NCBI GenBank assembly: GCA_002914845.1
Contig: JXTC01000120.1
Coordinates: 699,858 to 763,857, forward strand
Direction: 5' to 3'
Source: Trema orientale
Taxonomy: Eukaryota; Streptophyta; Magnoliopsida; Rosales; Cannabaceae
Length of the DNA stretch: 64,000 bases
The notes beneath the pieces were generated by a model. It saw only the letters and a program-made list of their open reading frames with translations. It searched no databases and was not told the DNA's origin. Each line of letters begins with the position of its first letter. Within the stretch, counting starts at the first letter, position 1. A program made the position numbers and the translations under genes. This document shows, in pieces, positions 36,121 to 47,873 of this stretch.

Positions 36121-37424
36121 TTTACAACCCCATTATTTGGGTGTATCAATACACCCCCGTTGAATGGCCCTTAACTAATATAATGGTTTAATAGGCCCCA
36201 CAAAGCACCACAAATAAATAAATTTAGATTTGTTGGATTATGCCCTATCTTTTTCTTCCTCATCTGCTACAACTGTTTAGTTCTTCTTGAACTCTCTCAT
36301 TTTCATTTATTTTTTTTCTTTTGAATTTTGATCTCAATTGCTTTGATCTTAATCACTGTTATTTCCAATCAACAAACAATAGTTTATCTTTCTTATAGGT
36401 TTTCATTGAACGAATTACAGAAATATGGAAAAATAGATAATCTAAACAATGGCCACAAACAGAGACTCAAAAAAAAAAGAAAAACGTACTAACAAATCTC
36501 ACCAAGACCAGTAACAACTAATCTAAGAGAAATTTTCATCATAAAAAAAAAAGTCCGAGCAACCAAGAAGAAGTTTCACACAATTCAGGAAAAAAAATAC
36601 AAGAGATTTTCAAGAAACTCAAAATCAACATATATATAAATTAACAAATTTTAATACAAATGGACATCAATTTCTCAAAAAATGAAAAAGAAGAAACAGG
36701 ACATTAGTAATTATAAAATCTGATATATGTTTTCCCAAATCCTATCAGCACCTCCATTAAAGATAGATAAAAATCATTGTTTAATGTGTTGTAATTTGAG
36801 ATGCACATGATCATGCGCCCTGATCTTATTCTCCATTTGCTCAATCGTTTCTGTTCTTCCTTTATGCATTGGAAAAAAGAATGAGATGCACGGCGGTGCA
36901 GAGTCAGAAACCGGTATAAAAGTCACAAACTCAAGCTTCTGATCGCCTCACATTCGTTTGAGTACTTGTACTGATCCGACAGCAAAGTGTATGAGCTGCT
37001 AGTTATGTCATCAGACTGTGAACCCCAGAACGAGACCGGCGACAAAAGATGCATTGACAGGGGATTTGGGTTCTAAGTAGGAGGACTTAGGGATGAGATC
37101 CTGACCCTCGGAGATATATATGGTGACTGAAGAGTCGAGACAAGGAGTAGTCCCATTCAAATTTTGATCTTCCCTTCTTCTTCTTTTTTTCCCAAGAAAA
37201 ATAACAAAGAAGAAAGAAAAAGTAAAATAAAACTCAGATCCACGTAGTATTGGAAAAAAAGAAGATGATAGAAAAAATATATTCTTTTTATTTTTCTCTT
37301 TACTAGTTGGGCATTATTCAGGTGAAGTGGTATTCACAATAAATAATGTGATCCCTAATTCATGTCCAATTAGAATCCTTAAATATGGGTTGTATTAATA
37401 CATCCAAAAAATCGGAGTTGTATT
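36121..37424. mobile_element. TIR element with a coding-like fragment
   Basis: The left part acaaccccattatttgggtg (36124) with tatcaatacac matches the inverse of the right part (37384-37424), acaactccgattttttggat with tattaatacaa. The arms are about 37 bp. The enclosed 1.2 kb includes an uneven GC-richer block at 36790-37160. Target duplications were not convincing. Possibly a Mutator-type element that picked up host DNA. Confidence 0.45.
36784..37162 (-). pseudogene. Unrecognised coding-like fragment inside a TIR element
   Basis: One minus-strand frame gives two open stretches separated by stops: one containing ISEGQDLIPKSSYLEPKSPV, then AGLVLGF, and another containing KLEFVTFIPVSDSAPPC and then ETIEQMENKIRAHDHVHL. 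Composition and the run of plausible codons look like an eroded exon pair rather than random DNA. The protein family was not recognised, and the direction is inferred from the frame alone. Confidence 0.3.
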
Positions 37425-37505
37425 GTAGAATCTCCCAAAAACAAGTGTTGTTAAAGAATTTTTTTCTAATTACGAAAATAAGCGGTAATATATATATATA
37501 TATAT

Positions 37506-40090
37506 GGGCGAGGTTTCAATGGTTATTGCAATATTTACCCACCGATGGTTACTCTTATTTTAACCGTTTGATGAAAATCAAACGGTTCTAATTAATTGGG
37601 TAGTTGACCAACAAAATTTATGGTAATTTATTAGCTTTGAACTTATAAATCTCATTAAATATATTTTAGATGGGTAACTTGTTGGTGACCTGCTCATATA
37701 TCATTTTTTTAATATTTCTTTATTTATTTAAATGAAATCTTTTTAAGATTCATTCCATCATTCTATTTCATTACAGATTCTAATTTCTATTCTCTAATTA
37801 TTAATTCTGAACTAGGAAAAAAAAGTTTATATTCCATTAGTCAACTATATTAAATCATTAATTATTCAAATTTTACTATTAATAATTTTCCACTAATCAG
37901 AATTGATGAAAGGAAATATAAAAATCACACCTATTAAATTACGGATTAATTTTCTTTAGTTTTTAAATTTATTATTTACAAATAAACTCATTTAAGATCC
38001 CTAAATTCATTATGAAAAAATATATCACTATAAATATTTCACCAATTAGAAATCAAAAAGAAAAAAGAAAAGAACAATTTGGTTTTTTATGTCATCGTGT
38101 AAGCATTTTATTCGGTTGACAAGATTCATTAAATTTAAATGTACTATTGGTTTGTTCGGATTTATTTTCACCAAATTTTCTCCCTTTTTCTTCATTCATT
38201 TCTTGCGGCCGGTTAGAAAAATCTAGTATTTATTTAGTTATGTTCTTTAAAGTTTATTTTTACAAGTATTATATTTGAAAAGCTTCAAAGTTAAAAGATA
38301 GTGGAAAAAGATTTGTTCTTGTGGTTAAATGTAGAGTTCATGTATATTGAGTATTGATTACATGGCTCTTTTAATTGCCTTTTTTTTTAAAAAAAAAAAA
38401 ATTGTTGGGATGAAGTCCTTAACAGGTTGTATATTACGTTACTCACAATATGATGTTGTATATGGTATTATAGGTTGAAAAAGATTATTAAAGATATAAG
38501 AATTGTATCCATCTCTGATCTTTTGGCGGAGGACTTACCATAGGATAAAAAAAGGATTTTCAATTTTGCTTATTGTTATCATAATAATAAACAAACAAGA
38601 TCAGAGTATTTTTTTTCTTTTGAAATTAAACAAGATCAGTGTATTACTGTTATCATAATCTTTTTTCCTTTTAATTTTGTCTAATTTGATTTAGCTAATA
38701 GATAAACAAAAATGAAGGTGATTAGGCTTACTTAAAAAAAAAAAATCCTAAGTTTCACATGTATTGTACTGCAAGATAATAAAACCAATTGCAATTAAAA
38801 AAAAAAAGGGCAGAGGACTGATCATTGAAATAAGTCAAATATTAATAATAAAATCATGTATTTTATTTTATTTTATGTTTTGAGCAAATCTTGTAATTTA
38901 AATTTCAAACTTCAACTTATGAAACTTTCAAACAAAAAAATTCAAGTTATGAACCATCTTCTTCCTAAATTTATTGCCAGATTGTTGAATTTGACATGTA
39001 TAATCAAAATTCAAATAAACTCATAAACAGGATAAAAACTAATAGTAGAACTAAGCAATAGTAATAAATAATGGAAATGAAGAAAACTACCAATCACATA
39101 TCCTCTCTTTTTAAAAATTTTGAATTCGCAAAAAAAGTTCCAAAATGGAACCAATCAGCCGTAACTAATTAAATGCAATAACATTGAAATAAAGTTGAAT
39201 TAAAATAAAACATATTCATTCCATCATTGAATTATAATTCCGGCTATTTATTGCAAAGGTAAATAGGAAAAAAAGAATATTTCTAATTAATGCTAAATGA
39301 TAACCTGTTGTAAACTTGCTACAGTATGTAAAGTTTAAGTCTATATCAGCTTTTGTAATTAAGAATTACACAGATATTTATAATTATTTATTATCAACAC
39401 TAATTTTTATGATGGTTACTAGTGGAGCTGTAACTAGGGGTGGCAATTCGGGTTACGACACGACGACACGACACGAACACGACACGATTTTTTGCGGGTT
39501 AGGGTTGAAGAAAAAGGGTGCGGGTCGGGTTCGGGTCGACCAACCTGACACGAATAAAAAACGGGTCGGGTTCGGGTCAACCCGCTTGATACGAACTTGA
39601 CCCGTTTGACCCGCCAACAAATATATATATAATTAAATTATAAAAATATTTTTTATTTAATTTGTTTATGACTATTATTATAGATATATTTAATTTGTAC
39701 AATGTAAGTTTTGGGATTATAAGTTATTAATTATATTTATAAATTATCCCTAATTTATTTATTTTAAAATGAGACAATAATAGCCTTAGAAAAAAAAATA
39801 TAAGTAAAAAAATACGGGTCATAGCGGGTTGGTGGGTCAAAAACGGGTTGACGGGTCAAAATCGGATTGTGGGTTGGATGTTATTCACCAAAGCGGGTTG
39901 TGCGGGTCGGGTTCGGGTCAACCCGTTTTAAGTGCGGGTCGGGTTAGTGTTGATGGTTTTCTGACACGACGGGTCACGGGTCGGGTTCGGGTTGACATAA
40001 TTTATGTATATATTAGACTTCAACCCGACACGAATCCGACCCGTCGACACGAATTGACACCCCTAGCTGTAACCATTGAAACTTTAGTCA
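37506..40090. mobile_element. Old Mutator-like TIR element with nested insert
   Basis: The left end gggcgaggtttcaatggtta (37506) and the inverse of the right end, tgactaaagtttcaatggtta (40070-40090), share their inner 12-13 bases and continue weakly inward. The flanks are both (TA)n, so a target duplication cannot be read. The hAT-type element at 39435-40065 lies just inside the right end. The remaining interior is AT-rich without frames. Confidence 0.5.
39435..40065. mobile_element. hAT-type non-autonomous element, 631 bp
   Basis: Terminal inverted repeats taggggtggcaattcg and (inverse) taggggtgtcaattcg, with an identical 8-bp duplication gctgtaac at 39427-39434 and 40066-40073, the hAT signature. 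Both arms are built from a cgggtcgggttcgggt-type repeat plus acacgacacg motifs in opposite orientation, so the element can fold into a long hairpin. The centre is AT-rich. The frames at 39316-39600 and 39829-40302 only read through the repeat. Confidence 0.85.
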
Positions 40091-40766
40091 TATATATATA
40101 TATATATATATATATACGGCCATGCATAATAGTCAACTACTCTCTTTTTTTTTTTTTCCCCTTAAGGCACAAGTTCCTGTCAGAGAAAAAAAGAAACGTT
40201 TTGTTGAGGACAAGTTTTACATGTGTCCGTGCTATCATTTCTCCAGAGTCCAGATCTGAGCACATGCACGCCAAGAATCAACAGCTGTTAAGAGTAAATT
40301 AATTATGTTATACATAACCATATAAACAATGATTTGAGATGTTATATATATATATATATATATATATAACGGAACTAAGTCGGAAAAAAAAAAAAAAAAG
40401 AAATCATTAGCGTCCACACTGGTATAGTGATACCTAATATTTGACAGTTATCTACTTATTGTCACATTTCCAGCTCACCAAAACCATATCACTATTAAGC
40501 AAATAATTAACCACAGAAGAATCACTCTCCAAACATTTTATAGTCCACTAACTCTCCCAAATATTTAATAATCTTCGTATTATTAACTACTGGCCACATA
40601 CCTATTTTTTATTTTTTTTCATGAAAATCAGACTCTTTTTTTTCAAACCATGAAAACCAGTCTAATTGTAATTGCAGAATTACCTAATAACTTCTAGCTT
40701 CGAATTTCTAGTTCAATTGAAATATATTATATATCGCATTTTAAATATATTTAGCATTTTATATAA
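40091..40766. other. AT-rich spacer with (TA)n microsatellites
   Basis: Two (TA)n runs (about 40091-40117 and 40340-40369) and an A-run near 40385. No gene recognised. Confidence 0.5.
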
Positions 40767-41109
40767 GGATGATGTTTCAATGGAGTTTTTTATTTTTGCT
40801 CCATAGATAGGTACTCTAATTTGGGCCATTGGATTTTAATCTAATGGTTATAATAATATTAGTAATTTTATATAAAAAAATCTAATTAATACGTATATAT
40901 ATAGAAAGTTATTTATGATTAAAAATATTGGCAACCTGTTTATGACCTATGAGTTGAAATTTTTTTTTTCAATCATCTTTCCATTATTTTTTTTTTTGTT
41001 TTCATTCCCATTCCGTGTTTGATTCTTATATTTATATTTCATCCCTTTCATGTGTATTATTTTTAGAAATACATCAATACAATTTGGACAAGTGAAAAAT
41101 TTGGACTTA

Positions 41110-41142
<33 letters not shown>

Positions 41143-41818
41143 CATGGAGTCATAAATAGGTGCAAGTATTAAAAAATTTGCTTTGATTGGGAGTCATATA
41201 TGAAACTTGATATTTTTTATAATCTTAGTCTACGTATGTGTATGTATTAAATTCATTTTTATAATTTCAGAATAGATAAAATAATAAAATACTACCTATA
41301 AAAATAATAATAAAATTCTAACCGTGTATTTGTTCTAAAGAAACTAACATTTTTTATTTTTTTTAACATAACTAATGTAATTTTTTTGAAGGAACTAATG
41401 TGAATTTTTTTTTTTATCATGATTAACATGTATTTGGTCCAAAAAAACAAAACTAGCTAACCATCTATTTGTTAAAATTTGAAAACGTGGATATCCTTAA
41501 AACAATAATAAAAAAAAGACCAAACGTGTATCTCAAAAAATATTATCAAAACACTTTCAAAAAAAATAATCATATATATCAAAATATTAAATAATAATAA
41601 TTCTGATTAAAAATAATTCCTTAAAAAACCATTCCAAATTATTTTTCTTAAAAAATCATTCCCAAATCTTATTCCTAATTCAATGGAAAGAGATTTCTCT
41701 AAAAATTGGAATGGGAATGGTTGTAGGTAAAAATGACTTGCTATTACAAGTCATTTTCAACTTGGTCAAAGTACTCATCTATAGAGCAAAAACAAAAAAC
41801 TCCATTGAAACATTACCC
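40767..41818. mobile_element. Mutator-type TIR element (copy C), perfect 9-bp TSD
   Basis: Ends ggatgatgtttcaatggag (left) and, inverted, gggtaatgtttcaatggag (right), continuing through ttttttatttttgctccatagat. The identical 9-bp duplication tttatataa lies at 40758-40766 and 41819-41827. It also carries the hairpin gacttgctattacaagtc near its right end, as copy A does near its left end. The interior is AT-rich and includes an ATT microsatellite (41110-41142). No transposase. Confidence 0.88.
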
Positions 41819-41827
41819 TTTATATAA

Positions 41828-42256
41828 TACTATCAATTATAAGATTCGTCAGTCAAATTTTAAGTAGTTAGCAAAGACGTAGGCATAGATCAAACCTTTT
41901 TTCTTTTTTTTTTTTTGGTTTTTAATTCGATCTTTTAATTGATCAGCCATCTAAAACAAATATACTTGTCACGATTGAAACGACATATTCCTTTGAAATT
42001 GTTTTAAGTTAGCACTTGTTTCATTCATCATTTTTTAAAATCATTTAACATTTTCTAATAATTGTTTCGTTAATTACGTGGGTACCTATGAATAGACTTT
42101 TCGATTATTAAATTGGAAGTTTAAAATACTATCCATTCAATATTTTATTCCCAACATTTAGATAATGAAAAAAAATGAAATTCCCCATCATAAAACTATC
42201 CCAGAAAAAAAAAAAAAAAAAAAAGAGAGAGAGAAAAAAAGAAAGGACGACAAAAT
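41828..42256. other. Upstream region of the second BBE-like gene
   Basis: AT-rich, ending in a long purine tract (A-run then gagagaga, about 42200-42246) just before the TATA box. GA-rich stretches near plant promoters are common. No other motif was assigned. Confidence 0.4.
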
Positions 42257-42262
42257 TATAAA
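42257..42262 (+). promoter_or_regulatory. Likely TATA box of the second BBE-like gene
   Basis: TATAAA lies 42 bp before the ATG at 42304. It overlaps the first in-frame ATG (42262), which would then not be in the mRNA. This favours 42304 as the start. Confidence 0.45.
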
Positions 42263-42303
42263 TGGGGGCGAGAATGGAGGACAGTTTCACTATTATACAC
42301 AAA

Positions 42304-43929
42304 ATGAGCTACTCGGCATTCTCTTCATTGTTTCTATTTATTATTCTTTCTCTTCTCTCATTTTCTTTCTCCGCTTCAGCTCACATTCATGATGACATTC
42401 ACGGTGACTTCCTTAGGTGCCTCTCCCATCATTTAGCAAACTCATCAACCTCCTTTTCTAAACTCATCTACACTCCAAACGACCCGTCGTATATCACCGT
42501 CTTAAATTCCACCATACAGAATCCCCGATACTCTACTCCTTCCACACCAAAACCGCTCGTTATCGTTACACCACTTCGTGCCTCCCATGTCCAAGCCACG
42601 GTTAAGTGCTCCAAGAAACTCGGCCTTCAGATTCGGACCCGAAGCGGGGGCCATGATCTCGAGGGCCGCTCCTACGTGGCCGAAGTCCCATTTGTCATAA
42701 TCGATCTTAGAAACCTAAGTTCGATCACTATAGACGCAGAAGAAAAAACGGCTTGGGTTCAATCGGGTGCTACTATTGGAGAACTTTATTTAAGGATTTC
42801 CGAGAAAAGTGGAAATCTCGGCTTTCCAGCCGGAATTTGCCACACCGTAGGTGTTGGTGGGCACTTTAGCGGAGGAGGTTATGGAGGTTTGATGCGAAAA
42901 TATGGCCTTGCAGCTGACAATGTCCTTGATGCTCACTTGGTCAACGCCGAGGGTGAAATTCTTGATCGAAAATCCATGGGGGAAGATCTCTTTTGGGCCA
43001 TACGTGGAGGTGGAGGAGCAAGCTTTGGAGTTGTTCTTGATTGGAAAATCAAATTGGTTTATGTCCCATCAAAAGTTACTATATTCACTCTCAATAAGAG
43101 CTTGAAGAAAAATGAAACCAAGAAACTTGTTCACCGATGGCAATACGTAGCTAACAAGTTTCATGAAGATCTTCTAGTCTTTATAAGGTTCCAGACTGTT
43201 AATTCTACTCAAGGAGGGAATAAAAAGGTAACATTACAAGCTTCATTCAATTCCCTGTACCTGGGTGGAATTGATAGGCTCCTTGACTTGATGCAAAAGG
43301 ACTTCCCCGAGTTGGGTTTGGCAAGAAAAGACTGCTCCGAAGTGAGTTGGATCGAATCCATTCTTCTTTTCGCTGGATTTCCAAGTGGAGTTTCTCCGAA
43401 GGCTTTGCTTGACAAGACACCGCTATTGGCAGGATTTTCACCTTTCAAACTTAAATCTGACTACGTTAAGAAGCCTATTCCAGAAAATGTACTGGAAGGA
43501 ATGTGGGATAGGATGTATGAAGTAGAGGTAGGAATGGCTTTCATCCAGATGTTTCCGTATGGAGCGAGAATGAGCGAGATATCGGAATCGGAAATTCCAT
43601 TCCCGCACCGAGCTGGAAACGTCTACCATCTTTCATACTTTGTTAGCTGGAACGAAGAACCTAAAAGGCATTTAAGCTGGATAAGAAGGCTTTACAGATC
43701 CTTGACTCCCTATGTGTCAAAAAATCCCAGAGCTACATATTACAACTATAGGGACCTTGATATTGGGATAAACAATAATGAGGGTACCATAAGTTATGAA
43801 CAAGCCAGCATCTGGGGCACAAAATATTTCAAGAATAACTTTGAGAGGTTGGTTCAAGTGAAGACTGCAGTTGATCCGACTAATTTCTTCAGGAATGAAC
43901 AGAGCATCCCACCTTTTTCAAGGCAATGA
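42304..43929 (+). CDS. BBE-like FAD-linked oxidase, secreted
   Basis: An intact intronless gene of 541 residues from the chosen start; a longer frame opens at 42262. The chosen Met begins a clean signal peptide, with hydrophobic residues about 8-20 and likely cleavage after SASA. The FAD domain has RTRSGGHDLEG (His117 FAD link) and GICHTVGVGGHFSGGGYG (Cys179, second link), then GEDLFWAIRGGGGASFG. The BBE domain has NYRDLDIG (Tyr482) and FFRNEQSIPP at the end. Several N-glycosylation sequons (NSST, NSTI, NLSS) fit a secreted glycoprotein. The VGVGG Val suggests use of oxygen as electron acceptor. It resembles cannabinoid synthases overall, but the position of their active-site His (near FIRFQTV) is Arg here and the Glu of their TASWEK motif is Asn, so the substrate is likely different. 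Confidence 0.95.
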   Translation: MSYSAFSSLFLFIILSLLSFSFSASAHIHDDIHGDFLRCLSHHLANSSTSFSKLIYTPNDPSYITVLNSTIQNPRYSTPSTPKPLVIVTPLRASHVQATVKCSKKLGLQIRTRSGGHDLEGRSYVAEVPFVIIDLRNLSSITIDAEEKTAWVQSGATIGELYLRISEKSGNLGFPAGICHTVGVGGHFSGGGYGGLMRKYGLAADNVLDAHLVNAEGEILDRKSMGEDLFWAIRGGGGASFGVVLDWKIKLVYVPSKVTIFTLNKSLKKNETKKLVHRWQYVANKFHEDLLVFIRFQTVNSTQGGNKKVTLQASFNSLYLGGIDRLLDLMQKDFPELGLARKDCSEVSWIESILLFAGFPSGVSPKALLDKTPLLAGFSPFKLKSDYVKKPIPENVLEGMWDRMYEVEVGMAFIQMFPYGARMSEISESEIPFPHRAGNVYHLSYFVSWNEEPKRHLSWIRRLYRSLTPYVSKNPRATYYNYRDLDIGINNNEGTISYEQASIWGTKYFKNNFERLVQVKTAVDPTNFFRNEQSIPPFSRQ

Positions 43930-44127
43930 AAGGGGAGATACTTGTTCGGTTAAAAGGCTCCGTTATCATGATCAGTTTGCTTAGTAAAATTGTTATGGAA
44001 TTTATGAATTCTACTGTTCTTTTTTTTTCTTTTTTATTTAAGATGGACTAGTTTGAGTTTCCCCCAAATTGGTGAAACAATTAATTTGGGCTCGTAAGAA
44101 TAATCAAAGTCGTCCCTAGTGGTCATT

Positions 44128-44133
44128 GAATAA
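44128..44133 (+). terminator. Polyadenylation signal AATAAA
   Basis: AATAAA stands about 200 bp after the stop codon of the second BBE-like gene, a usual 3' UTR length. Position only. Confidence 0.45.
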
Positions 44134-44949
44134 AAGTCTAGCTCATAATATCGATGTATACGTATACCTCCCGCTAATCGTTTAAATATGTATTTAGTTT
44201 GTCTGACTCCTCGCGTGTATCTGTTCGTTTATATTTAGTAATACACATATTACAGATACTATTTATAAGTAATTTCCATTAGTTAGTGATATATATATAT
44301 AACAAATTGTGGAAGTTTCTCATTATATCACTTCTTACTCAGGCAAGATATTTCATGTATAGATAATCCTAGATAATCTTCGAGTCACCACGTATCTGTT
44401 TCTTTTTCTTTTTTTTCTTTAATTCCGCGTGTTTTTTATTTTATTCTCAATAAATATATATTCACCGTCAATTATATATGTTGATATCTATTGCTTGCCG
44501 TAGAAGTGTCTGTAATAATTTCTTATTCAAAAAACGATATTTGTTATCTAGAAATCCCCGATACTGATAGTCAATCAAATCCAGAAAAATATATCTTTTA
44601 ATAGTATAATAGAAGTATGGATGGGATAGGGAATCGAGACCTTCTACTGTCATCATGCTCGCTTCTTATTTTATTATTTTTCTTTTAATTATTTTGATTT
44701 TTTTTATCTTCTTTTTCTTTCTAAGTTTTGTTTATTACTATTTAGAGTTGTCATGGTCACAAAGCATGTTTTACTAGCAAAATTTTTATTTAAAATTCCT
44801 TATCTTTTTCCTGTAACCAAAAATATCAAAAATATAAGTAAAGAGTAAAGAGTCAATAGTAATTGATTATTTCTAATTCTTATTTGTTTCAACATGAATT
44901 TAAAAGCCTAGACTAATATTTTGTTAAATATTTAGTCAAAAAAGAATTT
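44134..44949. other. AT-rich spacer
   Basis: T-rich runs and no recognisable gene. Confidence 0.4.
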
Positions 44950-45308
44950 GAATCTGTTTGGTTCACCAATTTTATTCTATTAGAATGAAAAATTCATTTT
45001 GATAGGTATTTATTTTAACAACTCCAATTTTTCTATTCAAATGATCTTTTAAAATGGTTATTTATTTTAACAATTCAATTTTTCTATTCAAATGGTCCAT
45101 CAGTCAAATCAATCATTGGAATGAGTTTTTTTATCTTAGATGAGTATGAAGGGGAGAAGATGTTTTTGAATGGTCCATTCCAATGCTCATATTCTAATTA
45201 TAACCAATTCTATTATTTTTTCATTTAAATGTCTCTCATTTCAATTTTACTTCATTCCACAATTTCTATTTAAATACACTTAGTCAAATCAGTGAATTAA
45301 ACGAGGCC
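44950..45308. mobile_element. Decayed MITE related to 27345-27704
   Basis: Starts near tctgtttggttcaccaa and ends attaaacgaggcc. The interior shares the order and wording of the MITE at 27345 (tctattcaaatgatctttta, gaatggtccattccaatgct, cacaatttctatt), at about 75-80 percent identity by eye. Confidence 0.6.
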
Positions 45309-46740
45309 AAAACATTTTGAGCTTCATTGCATTATGATTGTATTGTGCAACTAAAGACGCTACAAGAATATGTTATCAGTGCTTTATTCTGGAACTTTAA
45401 ACATAAAATTCATAACAAAAGATGTCAGCACAACAATGAAAAGGATTTAATAAAAATTTGTGGAAAATGGTTAAATCACTACAGACAGATATAAATAAAA
45501 TTACCACCAATAGTGATAATTATTCTATTATTTGTTTCCTTTCATTGATTGCTTAATTTTTTTTTTTTTTGGGGCATGAATCATCTTTCTCTCTTTCTTT
45601 TTTTTTCTTTTTTTTTTTTTATTTACATAGCGTTAAGTTTCTCTTAGCTTTTTTGTTTTGTAACATTTTACCTTTTTTTTTAATTTGAGAAAATTTTGTT
45701 AATTAATGCCAAATAATAAATTGTTTCCATTAATAGTGAGAGCTTTTTTCAATAACTGCCATTATCTTTCTCTTTTTATTGAGGAAATTATGCTACATAC
45801 TAATTTTAGCCAAAAGATTTTCTTCATTCGGTCGGTAGTTTGAAAAAATTAAAAGTGGTTTTCACACAAATACCACATTAAAAGGGGGTTTTCTTTTAGA
45901 AAATACAAAGAGGATCCAAAAACTTAAAAAATACAGTCATTAGCACTAAAAGTTGTAAAAATAGGACTTACAACTTTTAAAATACGGCGTGACGCACGTC
46001 TTCATTTATTTATTTTTTTCTAATGTTCTTTATTTCAAGGACAGGCAGCACCTATCAACTGGGCGCTTGCCATAAAATGTGTCAGTAGCGCGCTGATACA
46101 TGATTATATATTATTTTTTAACTCTATTAACTATTATTTATTTTACTTTTTTTAGATTAAAGTATTTGTTTTTTCATTTTTCCTTTTTGTCTTTTTTAGC
46201 ATTTTTTTCGTCATTTTTAGTTTCTTTTTTTTTTCTGATAATTTAAATTTTTTTTTATGTGCTTTTTTTTTTGTTTAACAAATCATAAAAATTTAAATAG
46301 ATCATCGCATATTCTTTGCATAAATTTTTTTAGAGACTTTGAATAATGTTTTGAAGCAACAGATGTGAAAACCCACAAAATAAATTTCTTTTCTCATTTA
46401 GTTTTTTTTTTTCCTTTTGATAATTTTAAGCCTATTTTATTGTTGTCTTTTTATCCTATATGACATATAATATATATATATATATATATGATTTAAACAA
46501 TGAAACAACAGATGTTAAAACCCACAAAATTAAAAGACAAAAAGGTACTTTCCCACATTTTCATATTTAAAATTTGTGAAAATTGGTTAAATTTGAATTG
46601 GGACTTAATTGATAGAATTTTTAGAAGTTGTGGCCAAAGAGAAATGAAAAGGGACTTAAATGAAGAGTTTTGAAGTTGTGGGCAATTAGATTTTAAACGA
46701 TGTGACTGCCCATTGACCTTGGGACACATGGATCACTCAG
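45309..46740. other. AT- and T-rich spacer
   Basis: Long T-runs (45555-45625, 46200-46270) and a (TA)n at 46469-46489. No coding similarity. Confidence 0.4.
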
Positions 46741-47873
46741 CCCACTTCCTCTTTATCTTTCATCCCCTCGATCTCCCTATTTCTCTCTCCCGACGCCATT
46801 AATGGCAGAAATTGACTCCTCCAAACAACGACCTTCTGGCCACGTTTGACTGCTGCCGCCCCCGTGACCGGAACTAGCATTCCCAAAAATGTCCCCTGCC
46901 AGAGTCTCGCCACCTGTAATGGCCCAGATTGTCGGTGCTAGCAAAGAATAGCTGTAGAGGAGAAATCATCGCCAACGACTATTCAGACCACCTCAAGACC
47001 TCAAACTAGGCTCTTTCAACTCCTCTTAACAAGGGGAACCTCGTGATAAGTGTCTCACGATTCAATTTGGCTCCGTTTGATTTCGAGTATATTGAGTTAT
47101 TTTAGGGGTTAAGTGAATAATAAATTTTTAATTCGACCATTGGATTATCAAATTATTGTCATATTTTATTATACTCACGAAAATATGAAGAATGACTTAT
47201 ATAATGATCTTTGTTGTAGCTGGGCATGAGGAAATTGAAATCGGATGGCTTCGATTTCGCCTCTTTTTGTATGCCATAGGTAAGGTTTCAGCTAGACATT
47301 AAATTGGTCGACCTATGTAGCATTTTTAGCTATTTTGGGTGCTAAAAATGCAACTGTGATATCAGAATTGTCATTCCAGGCTTTGTTGGAAAAATGTCCC
47401 TTCAAAGTGAGCGATCAATGGTTCGAAATTGCCTCTCAACTCTTCAACCGACCCTCGTGGCGAGTACCCTAATAGTCATGTGAGGCTATTCTAATGAGGT
47501 AGGGATTCACTTACTTTGTTTTATATAGATTTTGTAGTAAAAACCAACGATGTTGCATAATATGGAAAATGTGAATATTTCAATTGTTTTTGAATATTGT
47601 GACAGAATTTGATTGGTATAAAATATATGGTATTACTCTAGAATCTTCTGTATGCATTTTATATTTTTGGTATATCAATATTAACGCCGTTATGCTGACT
47701 ATTTTTCTAGAAAACTCAAATAACTATTTTTTGAAAAACCAGAGCAGTTTTTGAAACCTAGACTACTGCATGGTTGTTTTCATATATTAGTTCATACCGC
47801 ATGTGTTATAGGATGGCGTATGAGCATCAAGTTGGTGTCATGGGTTTACCAGTGGTGTTGTGCCCTACTATCG

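Noticed and set aside
39316-40302. Open frames across the hAT-type element
   Set aside because: They only translate the cgggtcgggtt repeat arrays; the reading is low-complexity Gly/Arg/Val/Asp.
42304-43929. Naming this gene a cannabinoid synthase
   Set aside because: Overall motifs are close to THCA/CBDA synthase, but so are those of many BBE-like proteins. The active-site His position reads as Arg and the Glu position as Asn. Without an alignment only the family name is justified.
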